From CAYSWV01 sp964434865 (GTDB lineage Bacteria > Cyanobacteriota > Cyanobacteriia > Thermostichales > Thermostichaceae), in contig CAYSWV010000005.1 of assembly GCA_964434865.1 (NCBI GenBank), positions 93,050 to 157,049 on the forward strand: a stretch of 64,000 nt of DNA, read 5' to 3'. The first letter of the stretch is position 1. Every line of letters starts with the position of its first letter. The notes beneath the pieces are model-generated. The model searched no databases, had not been told where the DNA came from, and saw only the letters and a program-made list of their open reading frames with translations. The translations under genes were made by a program, and so were the position numbers. This document shows positions 37,911-46,862 of the stretch, in pieces.

Positions 37911-38030
37911 GGTAACTTCGTAGACACTCTTAGCTACCCGTTCTAGGAAGTCGTGAAGATAAGATCACTCAGCATAGCTAGATTAAACAGCAACAAGATT
38001 TACCTGAGTAATTTTTAGTCTTCCTTACCC

Positions 38031-38100
38031 TTAGCACTCTTGTGGGTCCAGGTTGGGTCTTTGTAGTCTAGTAGTACCGACTTGCAAAGAGGAGTGCTAA
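38031..38100 (+). promoter_or_regulatory. CIRCE-like inverted arms, widely spaced
   Basis: TTAGCACTC (38031-38039) and GAGTGCTAA (38092-38100) are exact copies of the two CIRCE half-sites bound by the HrcA repressor, but 52 bp apart rather than 9. The second arm overlaps the GAGGAG ribosome site of the next gene, so a long-range hairpin could also hide it. Confidence 0.4.
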
Positions 38101-38103
38101 CTC

Positions 38104-40218
38104 ATGCGTAGGCTCTGGATCTTAATAGCCATTCTAGTATTAGCCATGAGTAAGTATTGGACGATACCTTCCCAGGCTCAATCCTTTGCGCTTCCTACTA
38201 CGTTTCCAACTCAGTCTCAAATTGTGACCCCACAGCTAGTGATGGAGCAAAAAGCGATTCAGCCCGGGCAGCCCTTTTGGGTTGGGATCCATATGCAAAT
38301 ACCTGAGCATTGGCATACCTATTGGCAAAATCCGGGGGATTCGGGGGCAGCTACCCAGGTTGACTGGACTCTACCCTCAGGTTTTGAAGCCGGACCGCTG
38401 CAGTGGCCTTATCCTGAGCGGCTACCTGTGGGTCCGCTAATGAACTTTGGGTATGAGGATGAGGTGATGCTTCTGACCCAAATGACACCACCACAATCCT
38501 TAGATCCCTCTCAACCCGTTACGCTTCAAGCTGATGTTCGTTGGCTAGTCTGTCTAGAAGAATGCTTACCTGAATCAGCCACATTAAAATTAAAAATCCC
38601 TGTCTTGCTCGGTGATCCACTCCCCAACCTCAACTGGAGTGCAGCTTTTGAAGAAACCCGACAAGCTTTCCCTATGGAGTCACCCTGGCTGGCTAGTTTT
38701 GAACTCAATGAAACAACACTTGATTTGATACTTCCTGTCCCTAACTTAGCCGCTGATCGGATTAAATCGGTAGCTTTTTTCCCTTATGAGGATGGTCTCA
38801 TTACCAACGCCGCGGATCAGCAGTTAGTGATCAGTCCTGATGGTTTAGTCTTAACTCTTGAACGAGGGTATCAACCTGATTTCGAAGCCCTGAAAGGTGT
38901 CATAGTCATCACCGAAGATCTTGATAATACCCTTGGAGTTCAAGCTTTTACGATTGATACCACTGAACCTGATGTTGCTCAACCTATTCTTCAGATCCTA
39001 GGATTAGCGTTACTAGGCGGGATCATCCTGAATCTAATGCCATGTGTTTTCCCTGTTTTGTCTCTAAAAGCTCTCAATATAGTGCAACAGGCCCAGCACA
39101 ACCCAGGTCGGGTCCGCTTACAATCATTGGTTTTCACAGCAGGTATCTTAGTTAGCGTTGGGATCTTGGGTGGAGTTTTATTCGGCTTAAAAGCAATGGG
39201 TCTGCAGATTGGTTGGGGATTTCAGTTGCAGTCTCCCGGGTTTGTGTTGATCTTAATTTACTTGTTATTTGCTGTGGGATTGAGTTTATCAGGTGTCTTT
39301 ATAGTCGGAGCAGCCTGGATGGGTGTCGGCCAAAAACTGACAATGCAATCAGGGTATCTAGGTGACTTTTTTACTGGGGTTTTGGCAACGGTAGTCGCTA
39401 CACCTTGCACGGCGCCCTTTATGGCCACGGCTATCGGAGTCGCCTTGACACAGCCCCCTGTTATCGCTCTAGCCATCTTAGAAACCTTAGGGTTTGGACT
39501 TGCTTTGCCCTATCTGATCATCGGGTTTACCCCTTCTTTACAGCAGCACTTACCCAAACCTGGAGCTTGGATGGAAACCTTACAGCAATTGCTTGCTTTT
39601 CCGATCTATGGAGCAGCAGCTTGGTTGTTGTGGGTTTTGACGTTGCAAACAGGGACAACAGGGTTGGCGTTAGGCTTAAGTGGGATTATCCTGATTGCTT
39701 TTGCCATCTGGTCATACCAAAAAACTCGTCAATTTCATCGTTTTTGGCGACGACTGGGTTTGATCTTGACTCTTGTGTCTCTAACGATCTCACTAGCCTG
39801 GGTCCCCTTAATTTCAACCCAAACGGTTACTCCAGCAACGAGTACTGTGGCCGCCGCTAATTCTACATCTGGGATTGATTGGGAACCGTACAGTGCAGCA
39901 AGGCTAGCAGAGTTAAAGAGCAAGGAGACCCCTACGTTTTTGAGCTTTTCTGCGGCTTGGTGTATTAGTTGTTTAGTTAATGAGCAAATCGTTTTCAGCC
40001 AGCCAGAGGTGATTCAGTCATTTGCCGAAAAAGAAGTCGCTGTCTTGAAAGGTGATTGGACTCACTATGATCCAACCATCACCACAGCTTTGAATCAATT
40101 TGGCCGCAGTGGGGTTCCTCTGTATGTGTTCTACACCGATCTAGCCTCGGATCCTGTGATCTTGCCGCAAATCTTGACACCTAACACGGTTCTGGATCTA
40201 TTAGATCAACTGAGTTAA
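38104..40218 (+). CDS. DsbD/ScsB-like thiol:disulfide interchange protein
   Basis: A 704-residue membrane reductase that carries electrons from cytoplasmic thioredoxin across the membrane. A signal peptide (to about residue 25) is followed by an N-terminal beta domain of the ScsB type (HWHTYWQNPGDSG) with a Cys pair in WLVCLEECLPE. About eight membrane helices hold the redox cysteines in NLMPCVFPVLSLK and VATPCTAPFMAT. A C-terminal thioredoxin domain carries CISC (FSAAWCISCLVN). All three Cys pairs are present, so it should be functional. Likely roles are cytochrome c or metal-enzyme maturation. A small membrane protein gene follows after 47 bp. Confidence 0.9.
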   Translation: MRRLWILIAILVLAMSKYWTIPSQAQSFALPTTFPTQSQIVTPQLVMEQKAIQPGQPFWVGIHMQIPEHWHTYWQNPGDSGAATQVDWTLPSGFEAGPLQWPYPERLPVGPLMNFGYEDEVMLLTQMTPPQSLDPSQPVTLQADVRWLVCLEECLPESATLKLKIPVLLGDPLPNLNWSAAFEETRQAFPMESPWLASFELNETTLDLILPVPNLAADRIKSVAFFPYEDGLITNAADQQLVISPDGLVLTLERGYQPDFEALKGVIVITEDLDNTLGVQAFTIDTTEPDVAQPILQILGLALLGGIILNLMPCVFPVLSLKALNIVQQAQHNPGRVRLQSLVFTAGILVSVGILGGVLFGLKAMGLQIGWGFQLQSPGFVLILIYLLFAVGLSLSGVFIVGAAWMGVGQKLTMQSGYLGDFFTGVLATVVATPCTAPFMATAIGVALTQPPVIALAILETLGFGLALPYLIIGFTPSLQQHLPKPGAWMETLQQLLAFPIYGAAAWLLWVLTLQTGTTGLALGLSGIILIAFAIWSYQKTRQFHRFWRRLGLILTLVSLTISLAWVPLISTQTVTPATSTVAAANSTSGIDWEPYSAARLAELKSKETPTFLSFSAAWCISCLVNEQIVFSQPEVIQSFAEKEVAVLKGDWTHYDPTITTALNQFGRSGVPLYVFYTDLASDPVILPQILTPNTVLDLLDQLS

Positions 40219-40265
40219 AACATCACCATAGTAGACTATACAACTAGAGTCAGCGTGAGTCTGTT

Positions 40266-40646
40266 ATGGATGCCTTGATTTTCCTTGCTGTTGTGGGCTT
40301 GATCTTAACAACCTGGTTGTTGTTATCGGGTCGGCTCAAGTTGCCTGGGCAACCTGGCTACGTAGATCCTGATCTGTTACGAGCTGCTAAAGGAGATCGA
40401 GCGTTAGCTCTACGGCTGATTGAGCAAGCTAAGTTGAAGTATCCAGGTCAATCCGAACGCTGGTACGTTGAAAAAGTAATTTATGATCTGGGCCGAGATC
40501 ATGGAGTGGCTCGTCCTCCCAGAGGTCGATCTAACCTCAGTTCATTGTCCACTCGTGAGGCAGGTCAAAAACTATTTCTGCTTGGGGCTGTTTTATGGGT
40601 TTTTAATAACTTGGTGAATACCATCCGAACACTTTTCCGCAGATAA
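40266..40646 (+). CDS. Conserved cyanobacterial membrane protein of unknown function
   Basis: A 126-residue protein with one helix at each end (about residues 4-22 and 100-118) and a soluble middle (PGYVDPDLLRAAKGDRALAL, QSERWYVEKVIYDLGRDHG). I recall similar short proteins in cyanobacteria, without known function. It lies 47 bp after the DsbD-like gene and may be cotranscribed. Confidence 0.72.
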   Translation: MDALIFLAVVGLILTTWLLLSGRLKLPGQPGYVDPDLLRAAKGDRALALRLIEQAKLKYPGQSERWYVEKVIYDLGRDHGVARPPRGRSNLSSLSTREAGQKLFLLGAVLWVFNNLVNTIRTLFRR

Positions 40647-40779
40647 TCAGATTACCTAGACTACACAGTTTAAAGGCCGGTGATTGAAATGACTTGGGTC
40701 AAAACTATGATTCTTAGTTTCCCAAGGCAAGAGACAGGGATTCAAGAACAGGTTCACGCAATCCTCAGTTGCACCCCGA

Positions 40780-41337
40780 TCAAGTAATCTGTTGCAATGT
40801 TTTCAACTCAGAAAGAACCTCGGCACTATGTCGAGACGGATTCACAATGGGGAAAATAGATTGCAAAATCCCTTCAGGGTCAATGATAAAGGTGTTACGA
40901 AGAGCAATATCACCCAGCCAGGATCCATAGGCTTCTCCCACACCACCTTGAAGATCTGATAGTAAGGGAAAGGTAAGACCCTCCGCATCACAAAACTTAC
41001 GGTGGGACTCCACAGAATCAGCACTGATCCCTAAGATCTGAGCATTGATAGCCTGGTACTTGGGACTATCCTGTTGAAATCTACGAGCTTCAATCGTACA
41101 TCCTGAAGTAAAGTCTTTGGGGTAGAAGTACAAAACCACCCACCTACCACGAAATTCATCAAGAGCACGAAGCTGCCCTTCATTATCAGGGAGTTCAAAT
41201 ATAGGTGCAGGAGTGCCAATTTGAGGCAGATCAGTGGTACCCCATTGGGCTGAAGCAGGGGTTGCGGTACTGGCAACACTGAGCATTAAGATCACAATCA
41301 GAATGATCTGGCGAACTATCTTCATGGGTACTGGCAT
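40780..41337 (-). CDS. Peroxiredoxin Q/BCP, exported
   Basis: A 185-residue thiol peroxidase. A signal peptide (ILIVILMLSVASTATPASA) targets it to the lumen or periplasm. The peroxidatic Cys is in YFYPKDFTSGCTIEA, and the resolving Cys follows in RKFCDAEGL, as in the PrxQ class. It reduces peroxides with thioredoxin-type donors; the DsbD-like reductase 562 bp away could supply electrons outside the cytoplasm, but that is inference. Two possible starts (MPVPMKI) differ by four residues. Confidence 0.92.
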   Translation of the reverse strand: MPVPMKIVRQIILIVILMLSVASTATPASAQWGTTDLPQIGTPAPIFELPDNEGQLRALDEFRGRWVVLYFYPKDFTSGCTIEARRFQQDSPKYQAINAQILGISADSVESHRKFCDAEGLTFPLLSDLQGGVGEAYGSWLGDIALRNTFIIDPEGILQSIFPIVNPSRHSAEVLSELKTLQQIT

Positions 41338-41435
41338 CCATTGCGACTGGTTACATAAGTTTACCTCTATTTCTAAGAACGTTGTTACCTAAAATCAGGA
41401 TCAACTCTCTTTCGACCCATGTTCATCCCTTTTGA

Positions 41436-41459
41436 TCAATTAATCAATTAATCAATTTA
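41436..41459 (+). repeat. Three tandem 8-bp repeats
   Basis: TCAATTAA, TCAATTAA and TCAATTTA lie head to tail in the divergent spacer between the PrxQ gene and the tautomerase gene. AT-rich; function unknown. Confidence 0.6.
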
Positions 41460-41552
41460 TACGTTATACGGGTTCTCACTTGTTAAGAAAACAACTTCAA
41501 CAGTTTAAATGGATTCGTACTATAGTGAGTACCATTGGTTTGGAGAGCAAGG

Positions 41553-41786
41553 ATGCCTCATATTAGTGTTAAGCTTTTTCCGGGTAAAACTCAAGCGCAA
41601 AAGCAACAACTGGCGGAGGCTATTGTCAAAGATGTTGTTGCTATAGCTGAATGTGACGAAAAAGTAGTCTCCGTGACTATTGAAGATGTTACGCCAGAAG
41701 ACTGGCCTGATCTCGTCTATAAGCCGGATATCCTAGACAAGAAAGAGAACTTATATAAAGAACCAGGTTATAACCCTTTTAGCTAA
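41553..41786 (+). CDS. Tautomerase family protein (4-oxalocrotonate tautomerase/PptA-like)
   Basis: A 77-residue enzyme. The ATG at 41553 places Pro2 at the mature N-terminus (MPHISVKLFPG); this proline is the catalytic base of the family. An upstream in-frame start at 41535 would destroy that, so it is rejected. GGAGAGCAAGG precedes the ATG. The C-terminal LYKEPGYNPF is typical of the PptA/YdcE subgroup. Substrate unknown. Confidence 0.9.
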   Translation: MPHISVKLFPGKTQAQKQQLAEAIVKDVVAIAECDEKVVSVTIEDVTPEDWPDLVYKPDILDKKENLYKEPGYNPFS

Positions 41787-41906
41787 TAGGATGGGATGGA
41801 GTCTAGTTGCTAAAGCTACTGGCTGAGCCGTTCTAAATCTATGAATTTCAAGTTAGATCCGATCTAGCCCGTCAGACAATTAAAGAGACCGGATCTAGCC
41901 TGATGA

Positions 41907-42296
41907 TTAATTCCCTTCAACCATGCCCGTGTAACTTTCAGCCGACATGGTGTCGTCAAGATCGTCCATATTGGCAATCCGCACTTTGATCAGCCAACCA
42001 TCACCGTAGGGATCGTCGCCAATACTCTCAGGACTATCGACCACAGCCTGATTGACCGAAACAATTTCACCAGTCAAAGGAGCATACAAATCTTCAACCG
42101 CTTTGACAGATTCCACTGACCCAAAGGTATCGCCTTTATCAAATTGATCACCCTCTTCAGGTAAACCAACATAGACAATGTCACCCAGTTGATCCACTGC
42201 GTAGGCTGTAATACCAACAGTTGCAATGTCGTCCTCTACTCGGACATATTCGTGAGAGTCCAAGTATTTCAGATCTGCAGGATATTCAAGTGCCAT
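41907..42296 (-). CDS. gcvH: Glycine cleavage system H protein
   Basis: A 129-residue lipoyl carrier that shuttles the aminomethyl group between GcvP, GcvT and the lipoamide dehydrogenase in photorespiratory glycine breakdown. The lipoylated lysine is in FGSVESVKAVEDLYAP; the N-terminal LKYLDSHEYVRVEDD and C-terminal GDGWLIKVRIAN are standard. GcvP and GcvT genes are not nearby. A hypothetical gene lies 78 bp upstream on the same strand. Confidence 0.95.
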   Translation of the reverse strand: MALEYPADLKYLDSHEYVRVEDDIATVGITAYAVDQLGDIVYVGLPEEGDQFDKGDTFGSVESVKAVEDLYAPLTGEIVSVNQAVVDSPESIGDDPYGDGWLIKVRIANMDDLDDTMSAESYTGMVEGN

Positions 42297-42374
42297 AGAG
42301 ATGTCCTTATTTAGCTCATAGGAATGTACTCTAAAGCCTTAGCGTACATGTAAAGTGATCTCATTTAAACGCTT

Positions 42375-42800
42375 TTAGTGACTCAGTTGTGAAGCTAATC
42401 GCTCCAAGTCCTGCAGTAAGTTTGCTCTATCGGTATCCGTCAAAGATGTATCAGATTCAATTAACTCTTGGATCTGGTTCATTAGCATTAAGAGATGGTG
42501 TCGGGTTGGGACTTCTGGATGAGTAGAGGCAATCTGAGACGCCTCTGCATTCTGGGGTCGAGCCTCAGCGGGGGTCTCTAGGGGATGAGCTGGTGTGGGG
42601 ATATCTTGACGACTCGCCACCAAGACATCTTGTAAGGTGATAAAGATCTTACGCCAGCGACCAGCTTCAGGCAAACCAGCTTGGCTACGACTCCAGGCTA
42701 GATCAGAAAATACCTGAAAAAAAGCATCAGGACCGTAAGTTGCTATTAGCCGCCCAATGTAGTTTCGGAGGTCTCTACTCTTATTCATCCTATTATCCAT
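42375..42800 (-). CDS. Hypothetical protein
   Basis: A 141-residue soluble protein I do not recognise. The N-terminal half (LRNYIGRLIATYGPDAFFQV, FSDLAWSRSQAGLPEAGRW) looks folded and helical. A Pro/Glu-rich linker and a C-terminal helical hairpin (LMLMNQIQELIESDTSL, ANLLQDLERLASQL) follow. It sits upstream of gcvH on the same strand with a 78-bp spacer; any link to glycine metabolism is unproven. Confidence 0.6.
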   Translation of the reverse strand: MDNRMNKSRDLRNYIGRLIATYGPDAFFQVFSDLAWSRSQAGLPEAGRWRKIFITLQDVLVASRQDIPTPAHPLETPAEARPQNAEASQIASTHPEVPTRHHLLMLMNQIQELIESDTSLTDTDRANLLQDLERLASQLSH

Positions 42801-42979
42801 GGTTGAGATCCACTTAACTCATAGTGTACTTGAGGCTATGGTTGAGGCCAAAGCCCGTCAGAGTTGTCACAACCTTGCACAGTCTGATCCTAGATTTCAT
42901 GACAATGTAACTTAAACTGAAGTGAGACTGTTTCGGTCAGTCCAACTCACTCTAGTGCCGATCATCTGAGGTGATCCCT

Positions 42980-44716
42980 ATGGCTATGACAATGAAAAAA
43001 ACACTTGACGTTCAAGTCTTTCCTATTGCTTCAGACACCTGGGCGTTTCGCTCTCGACGGGGAGATACTCTCGAATTTGAAATTGAATATGCCCTACAGC
43101 AAGGCACAACGATTAATGCTTATGTCCTTACAGGAGATCAAGTTGCCTTAGTGGATCTACCCGATGACTCCTTTACCGCACTATTTTTGAAAGAGATCCA
43201 ACAACGATATGATTTAGGATCGCTACCCTATTTAATATTGAGCCACCTTGCTCCTAATCAAATAGCTACCCTCAGAGCCTTACTGGCCAACATGCCATCG
43301 GTCACCATTGTTTGCTCTAACCCCTGTGCCGTTACTTTAAAAACAGAATGTAGTGATCTCAACTTAAACCTAGCAGTCATTCGAGGTGAGGAAACCCTTG
43401 ATTTAGGCTCTCAACACCATCTCACCCTCATACCTACCCCAACTCCCCAGTGGCCAGGTCATCTTTGTCTCTACGACGCGAACACACAGGTGGTCTTCAC
43501 TAGCAAGTTATTTGGCTGCCATCGCAGCACCGATCAAGTTTTTGATGAAGGGTGGACCTTACTGCAAGAAGCTCGCCAATACTATTATGATTGCCTCATG
43601 GCTTCTCAACCTCGACAAATTGAAACAGCTCTGGACAAACTAACCCCGTTTCCAGCTGCTTTTTATGCGCCTCTGCATGGACCCATGGTGCGCGATGGGT
43701 TACAAGAATTAACTCACCTTTATAAGCTCTGGACTCAAGAACGACGGGTTCAAGTGCTTTCAGTTGCTCTACTGTACGCGTCAGCTTATGGCAATACAGC
43801 CAGCTTGGGTCGAGCCATTGCCAGAGGGATTACCAAATCTAATGTGGGCGTTGAGATTATTAATTGTGAATCTGCTGATCCGGCTGATATCAAAGAAGCG
43901 ATTGAAAAGTCAGATGGCGTGATCATAGGGTCTCCCACTTTAGGGGGGCATGTACCAACTCAAATTCAAACCGCCTTTGGCATTTTGCTCTCGAATGCTC
44001 ACAAAGGTCAGACTGTCGGTGTGTTTGGCTCTTTTGGATGGAGTGGAGAGGCTATTGATCATTTAGCCGATAAGCTAAGAGAGGCTGGCTTTAGTTTTGG
44101 GTTTGAACCGATTCGAGTTAAATTTAAACCCACTGAAGCGACTCTACAATGGTGCGAAGAAGCTGGTATCGCTTTTGCCCAAACCCTAAAACAAACCCAA
44201 AAATCCCGAAAACCAACGGCTATCTCCAGTTTGTCGACTGATCAAGGTGATCGAAGAGATCAATCTGTCGGTCGCTTGGTGGGTCCGCTCAGTGTGATTA
44301 CCGCACAGAAGGGCGAGGTGAGCAGTGCCTATTTAACATCCTGGGTGTCTCAAGCAACCTTTAATCCCCCTGGTTTAACTATCGCTATTGCCAAAGATCA
44401 TCCGATTGAGTCACTACTTTACGGTGGGGATCCATTGGTGATCAATATCTTGCAAGAAGGCAAACCTCATCTGCAAAAACATTTTTCGAAAACATTTTTA
44501 CCAGGTGAAAATCGTTTAGACGGACTGAGCATTGAACCCGCTCCTAATGGCTGCCCCATTTTGACAGAAGCGGTAGCGTATATGGAGTGCCAGGTAGAAA
44601 GTCGGATGGATTGTGGTGATCATTGGGTGATCTATGTTGTTTCAAAGCAGGGCAAGGTGCTTCAAACCAATGGTCGTACTGCGATCCAACACCGCACATC
44701 AGGACGATTTTATTAA
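42980..44716 (+). CDS. A-type diflavin flavoprotein (Flv1/Flv2-like)
   Basis: A 578-residue cyanobacterial flavodiiron-type protein: metallo-beta-lactamase-like domain, flavodoxin domain (SVALLYASAYGNTASLGRAI) and flavin reductase domain (GPLSVITAQKGEVSSAYL). The diiron site is altered. The usual H-x-E-x-D-H is H-L-A-P-N-Q (residues 89-94), the next His position reads TPQWPGH, and the Asp position reads SKLFG. Such loss is known for Flv1 and Flv2, which pair with Flv3 or Flv4 for oxygen reduction. No partner gene is adjacent. The ATG at 42980 fits GAGGTGAT; a GTG at 42971 overlaps that site. Confidence 0.9.
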   Translation: MAMTMKKTLDVQVFPIASDTWAFRSRRGDTLEFEIEYALQQGTTINAYVLTGDQVALVDLPDDSFTALFLKEIQQRYDLGSLPYLILSHLAPNQIATLRALLANMPSVTIVCSNPCAVTLKTECSDLNLNLAVIRGEETLDLGSQHHLTLIPTPTPQWPGHLCLYDANTQVVFTSKLFGCHRSTDQVFDEGWTLLQEARQYYYDCLMASQPRQIETALDKLTPFPAAFYAPLHGPMVRDGLQELTHLYKLWTQERRVQVLSVALLYASAYGNTASLGRAIARGITKSNVGVEIINCESADPADIKEAIEKSDGVIIGSPTLGGHVPTQIQTAFGILLSNAHKGQTVGVFGSFGWSGEAIDHLADKLREAGFSFGFEPIRVKFKPTEATLQWCEEAGIAFAQTLKQTQKSRKPTAISSLSTDQGDRRDQSVGRLVGPLSVITAQKGEVSSAYLTSWVSQATFNPPGLTIAIAKDHPIESLLYGGDPLVINILQEGKPHLQKHFSKTFLPGENRLDGLSIEPAPNGCPILTEAVAYMECQVESRMDCGDHWVIYVVSKQGKVLQTNGRTAIQHRTSGRFY

Positions 44717-44945
44717 TAGTGCTGTCATAGCTCAATGCAGGAGTGTAGCGATGACCTTTCAAAGCTGCCTTTAGACCTACGGAGGAGCGATCCCAGGTAG
44801 TATGTTCTGTGCAAAGTTTTTACTGATCATGCTTTTGAAAGAAGCAGTTCTTTAATTATAATCAGCCGTGTTCCATGCTATTATTTTCTGCTAGCTTCTG
44901 GTCAGAGGTAGTTTGTTAGGATGATGTCTCAGGTAGGCGTGAATA

Positions 44946-46760
44946 ATGGATAACATGATCAAGCCAACGGCTCGAACTCATTATTGTGGACAACTCAGCC
45001 ACGAGCACATCAATACCACAGTCACCTTATTTGGTTGGATTGATCGACGTCGAGATTTGGGTGGCGTGATCTTTTTAGACTTAAGAGATCGGACTGGCAT
45101 TGTCCAGTTAGTGAGTGACCCCCAGAAAACCCCAGATTCTCATGACTTAGCTGATCAAGTTCGGGGGGAATATGTGGTTAAGGTTGTAGGTCGAGTGTTT
45201 AAGCGGCCTGAGGATTCTTTCAACCCCCGATTAGTCACCGGTGAAATTGAAATCTATGCGGATCAGCTAGAGATTTTAAATCGAATTAGCCATCAGTTGC
45301 CCTTTAGCGTATCCAGTGATGACGCTGAACAAACTCGTGAAGATTTACGCCTCCGCTACCGCTACTTAGATTTAAGACGAGAGTCAATGTCTCGCAACTT
45401 GCAACTCCGCCATCAAGTGGTCCGAGCTATGCGCCGATTTCTTGAAGATCAGGAACATTTCATTGAAGTTGAAACACCGATTCTCACACGCTCCACGCCT
45501 GAAGGGGCCCGGGACTACTTAGTGCCTAGCCGCGTTAATCCAGGGGACTGGTTTGCCCTACCTCAGTCACCTCAGCTCTTCAAACAGCTTCTAATGGTTG
45601 CAGGTCTAGACCGATATTATCAGATTGCTCGTTGCTTTCGAGATGAAGATCTAAGGGCTGATCGACAACCTGAATTTACGCAGCTAGATATGGAAATGAG
45701 CTTTATGTCCCAGGAAGAGATCTTAGATCTAAACCAGCGGTTAATCAGCTATGTTTTCAAAACTGTTAAACAAATTGAGCTGCCTGTCCCCTTTCCACGC
45801 ATGACCTATGCTGAGGCCATGGATCGCTATGGCTCTGACCGACCTGATACTCGCTTTGGTATGGAATTAGTTGAGGTTTCAGATCTGTTTAAGGACTCTA
45901 AGTTTAAAGTGTTTGCAGGAGCCTTAGCTGCTGGGGGCATTATCAAGATCTTACCCATTCAAGGGGGCGACGAAAAAATTTCTAACACTCGGATCAAACC
46001 AGGTGGAGATTTACACAAACTTGTCACTCAATATGGCGCTGGCGGCTTGGCCTTCATCCGTCTACGAGAAGGGAATACCTTCGATACCATTGGGGCTTTA
46101 AAAGACAGCTTAACTGATGACACTAAAGCAACCCTGTTGGATCGAACAGCGGCTCAGCCGGGTGATCTACTTCTCTTTGGAGCCGGACCTCGATCCATTG
46201 TCAACGAATCTTTAAATCGGTTACGACTACATTTGGGTCATGAACTGGGTCTCATTGATCCTAAAGCTATTAATTTACTATGGGTGACTGATTTTCCCAT
46301 GTTTGAATTCAACTCAGATGAAAATCGGTTAGAAGCTCTTCATCATCCCTTCACAGCCCCTAATCCTGAAGATCTTGAAAATTTAGCAACAGCAAGGGCA
46401 CGAGCCTATGATCTGGTTTGGAATGGTATAGAAATTGGTGGGGGGAGTTTACGGATTTATCAACGAGAGATCCAAGAACAAGTCTTCAGTCAGATTGGTC
46501 TATCACAGACGGAAGCTCAGGAAAAGTTTGGGTTCTTATTGGAAGCCTTTGACTACGGGACTCCTCCTCATGGGGGTATTGCTTACGGGCTCGATCGTCT
46601 AGTGATGCTGCTAGCAGGTGAAGATTCTATCCGGGATGTCATTGCTTTTCCAAAAACTCAACAAGCCAAATGCCTACTAACAGGTGCCCCAGCCGCTGTT
46701 GAAGCGAATCAATTGCGTGATCTTTATGTGAAGTCAACCTATGATCCAGAAGCTAAGTGA
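44946..46760 (+). CDS. aspS: Aspartate--tRNA ligase
   Basis: A 604-residue class II synthetase that charges tRNA-Asp. It has an N-terminal OB-fold anticodon-binding domain (VTLFGWIDRRRDLGGVIFLD), motif 2 (RCFRDEDLRADRQPEFTQLD) and motif 3 (GIAYGLDRLVMLLAG). The bacterial-type insertion domain lies between motifs 2 and 3, about residues 280-410. Full family length with intact motifs. fabI lies about 100 bp downstream on the same strand. Confidence 0.97.
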   Translation: MDNMIKPTARTHYCGQLSHEHINTTVTLFGWIDRRRDLGGVIFLDLRDRTGIVQLVSDPQKTPDSHDLADQVRGEYVVKVVGRVFKRPEDSFNPRLVTGEIEIYADQLEILNRISHQLPFSVSSDDAEQTREDLRLRYRYLDLRRESMSRNLQLRHQVVRAMRRFLEDQEHFIEVETPILTRSTPEGARDYLVPSRVNPGDWFALPQSPQLFKQLLMVAGLDRYYQIARCFRDEDLRADRQPEFTQLDMEMSFMSQEEILDLNQRLISYVFKTVKQIELPVPFPRMTYAEAMDRYGSDRPDTRFGMELVEVSDLFKDSKFKVFAGALAAGGIIKILPIQGGDEKISNTRIKPGGDLHKLVTQYGAGGLAFIRLREGNTFDTIGALKDSLTDDTKATLLDRTAAQPGDLLLFGAGPRSIVNESLNRLRLHLGHELGLIDPKAINLLWVTDFPMFEFNSDENRLEALHHPFTAPNPEDLENLATARARAYDLVWNGIEIGGGSLRIYQREIQEQVFSQIGLSQTEAQEKFGFLLEAFDYGTPPHGGIAYGLDRLVMLLAGEDSIRDVIAFPKTQQAKCLLTGAPAAVEANQLRDLYVKSTYDPEAK

Positions 46761-46862
46761 TCCAGATGCCCTTGGACCTGCCTGATTTAAACCAGATGAT
46801 TTGTGGGGTGCAAGGATTGGTAGGATATCTTTTTGGATAACACACTTATAGATGAGGGGAGC

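Noticed and set aside
38031..38100. Standard CIRCE element
   Set aside because: The arms match but the 52-bp spacing is far from the required 9 bp, and the downstream gene is not a chaperone gene. Kept only as a curiosity.
40698..40788. Small plus-strand frame of about 30 codons after the 40266 gene
   Set aside because: It has no good ribosome site or recognisable composition, and it runs into the end of the PrxQ gene.
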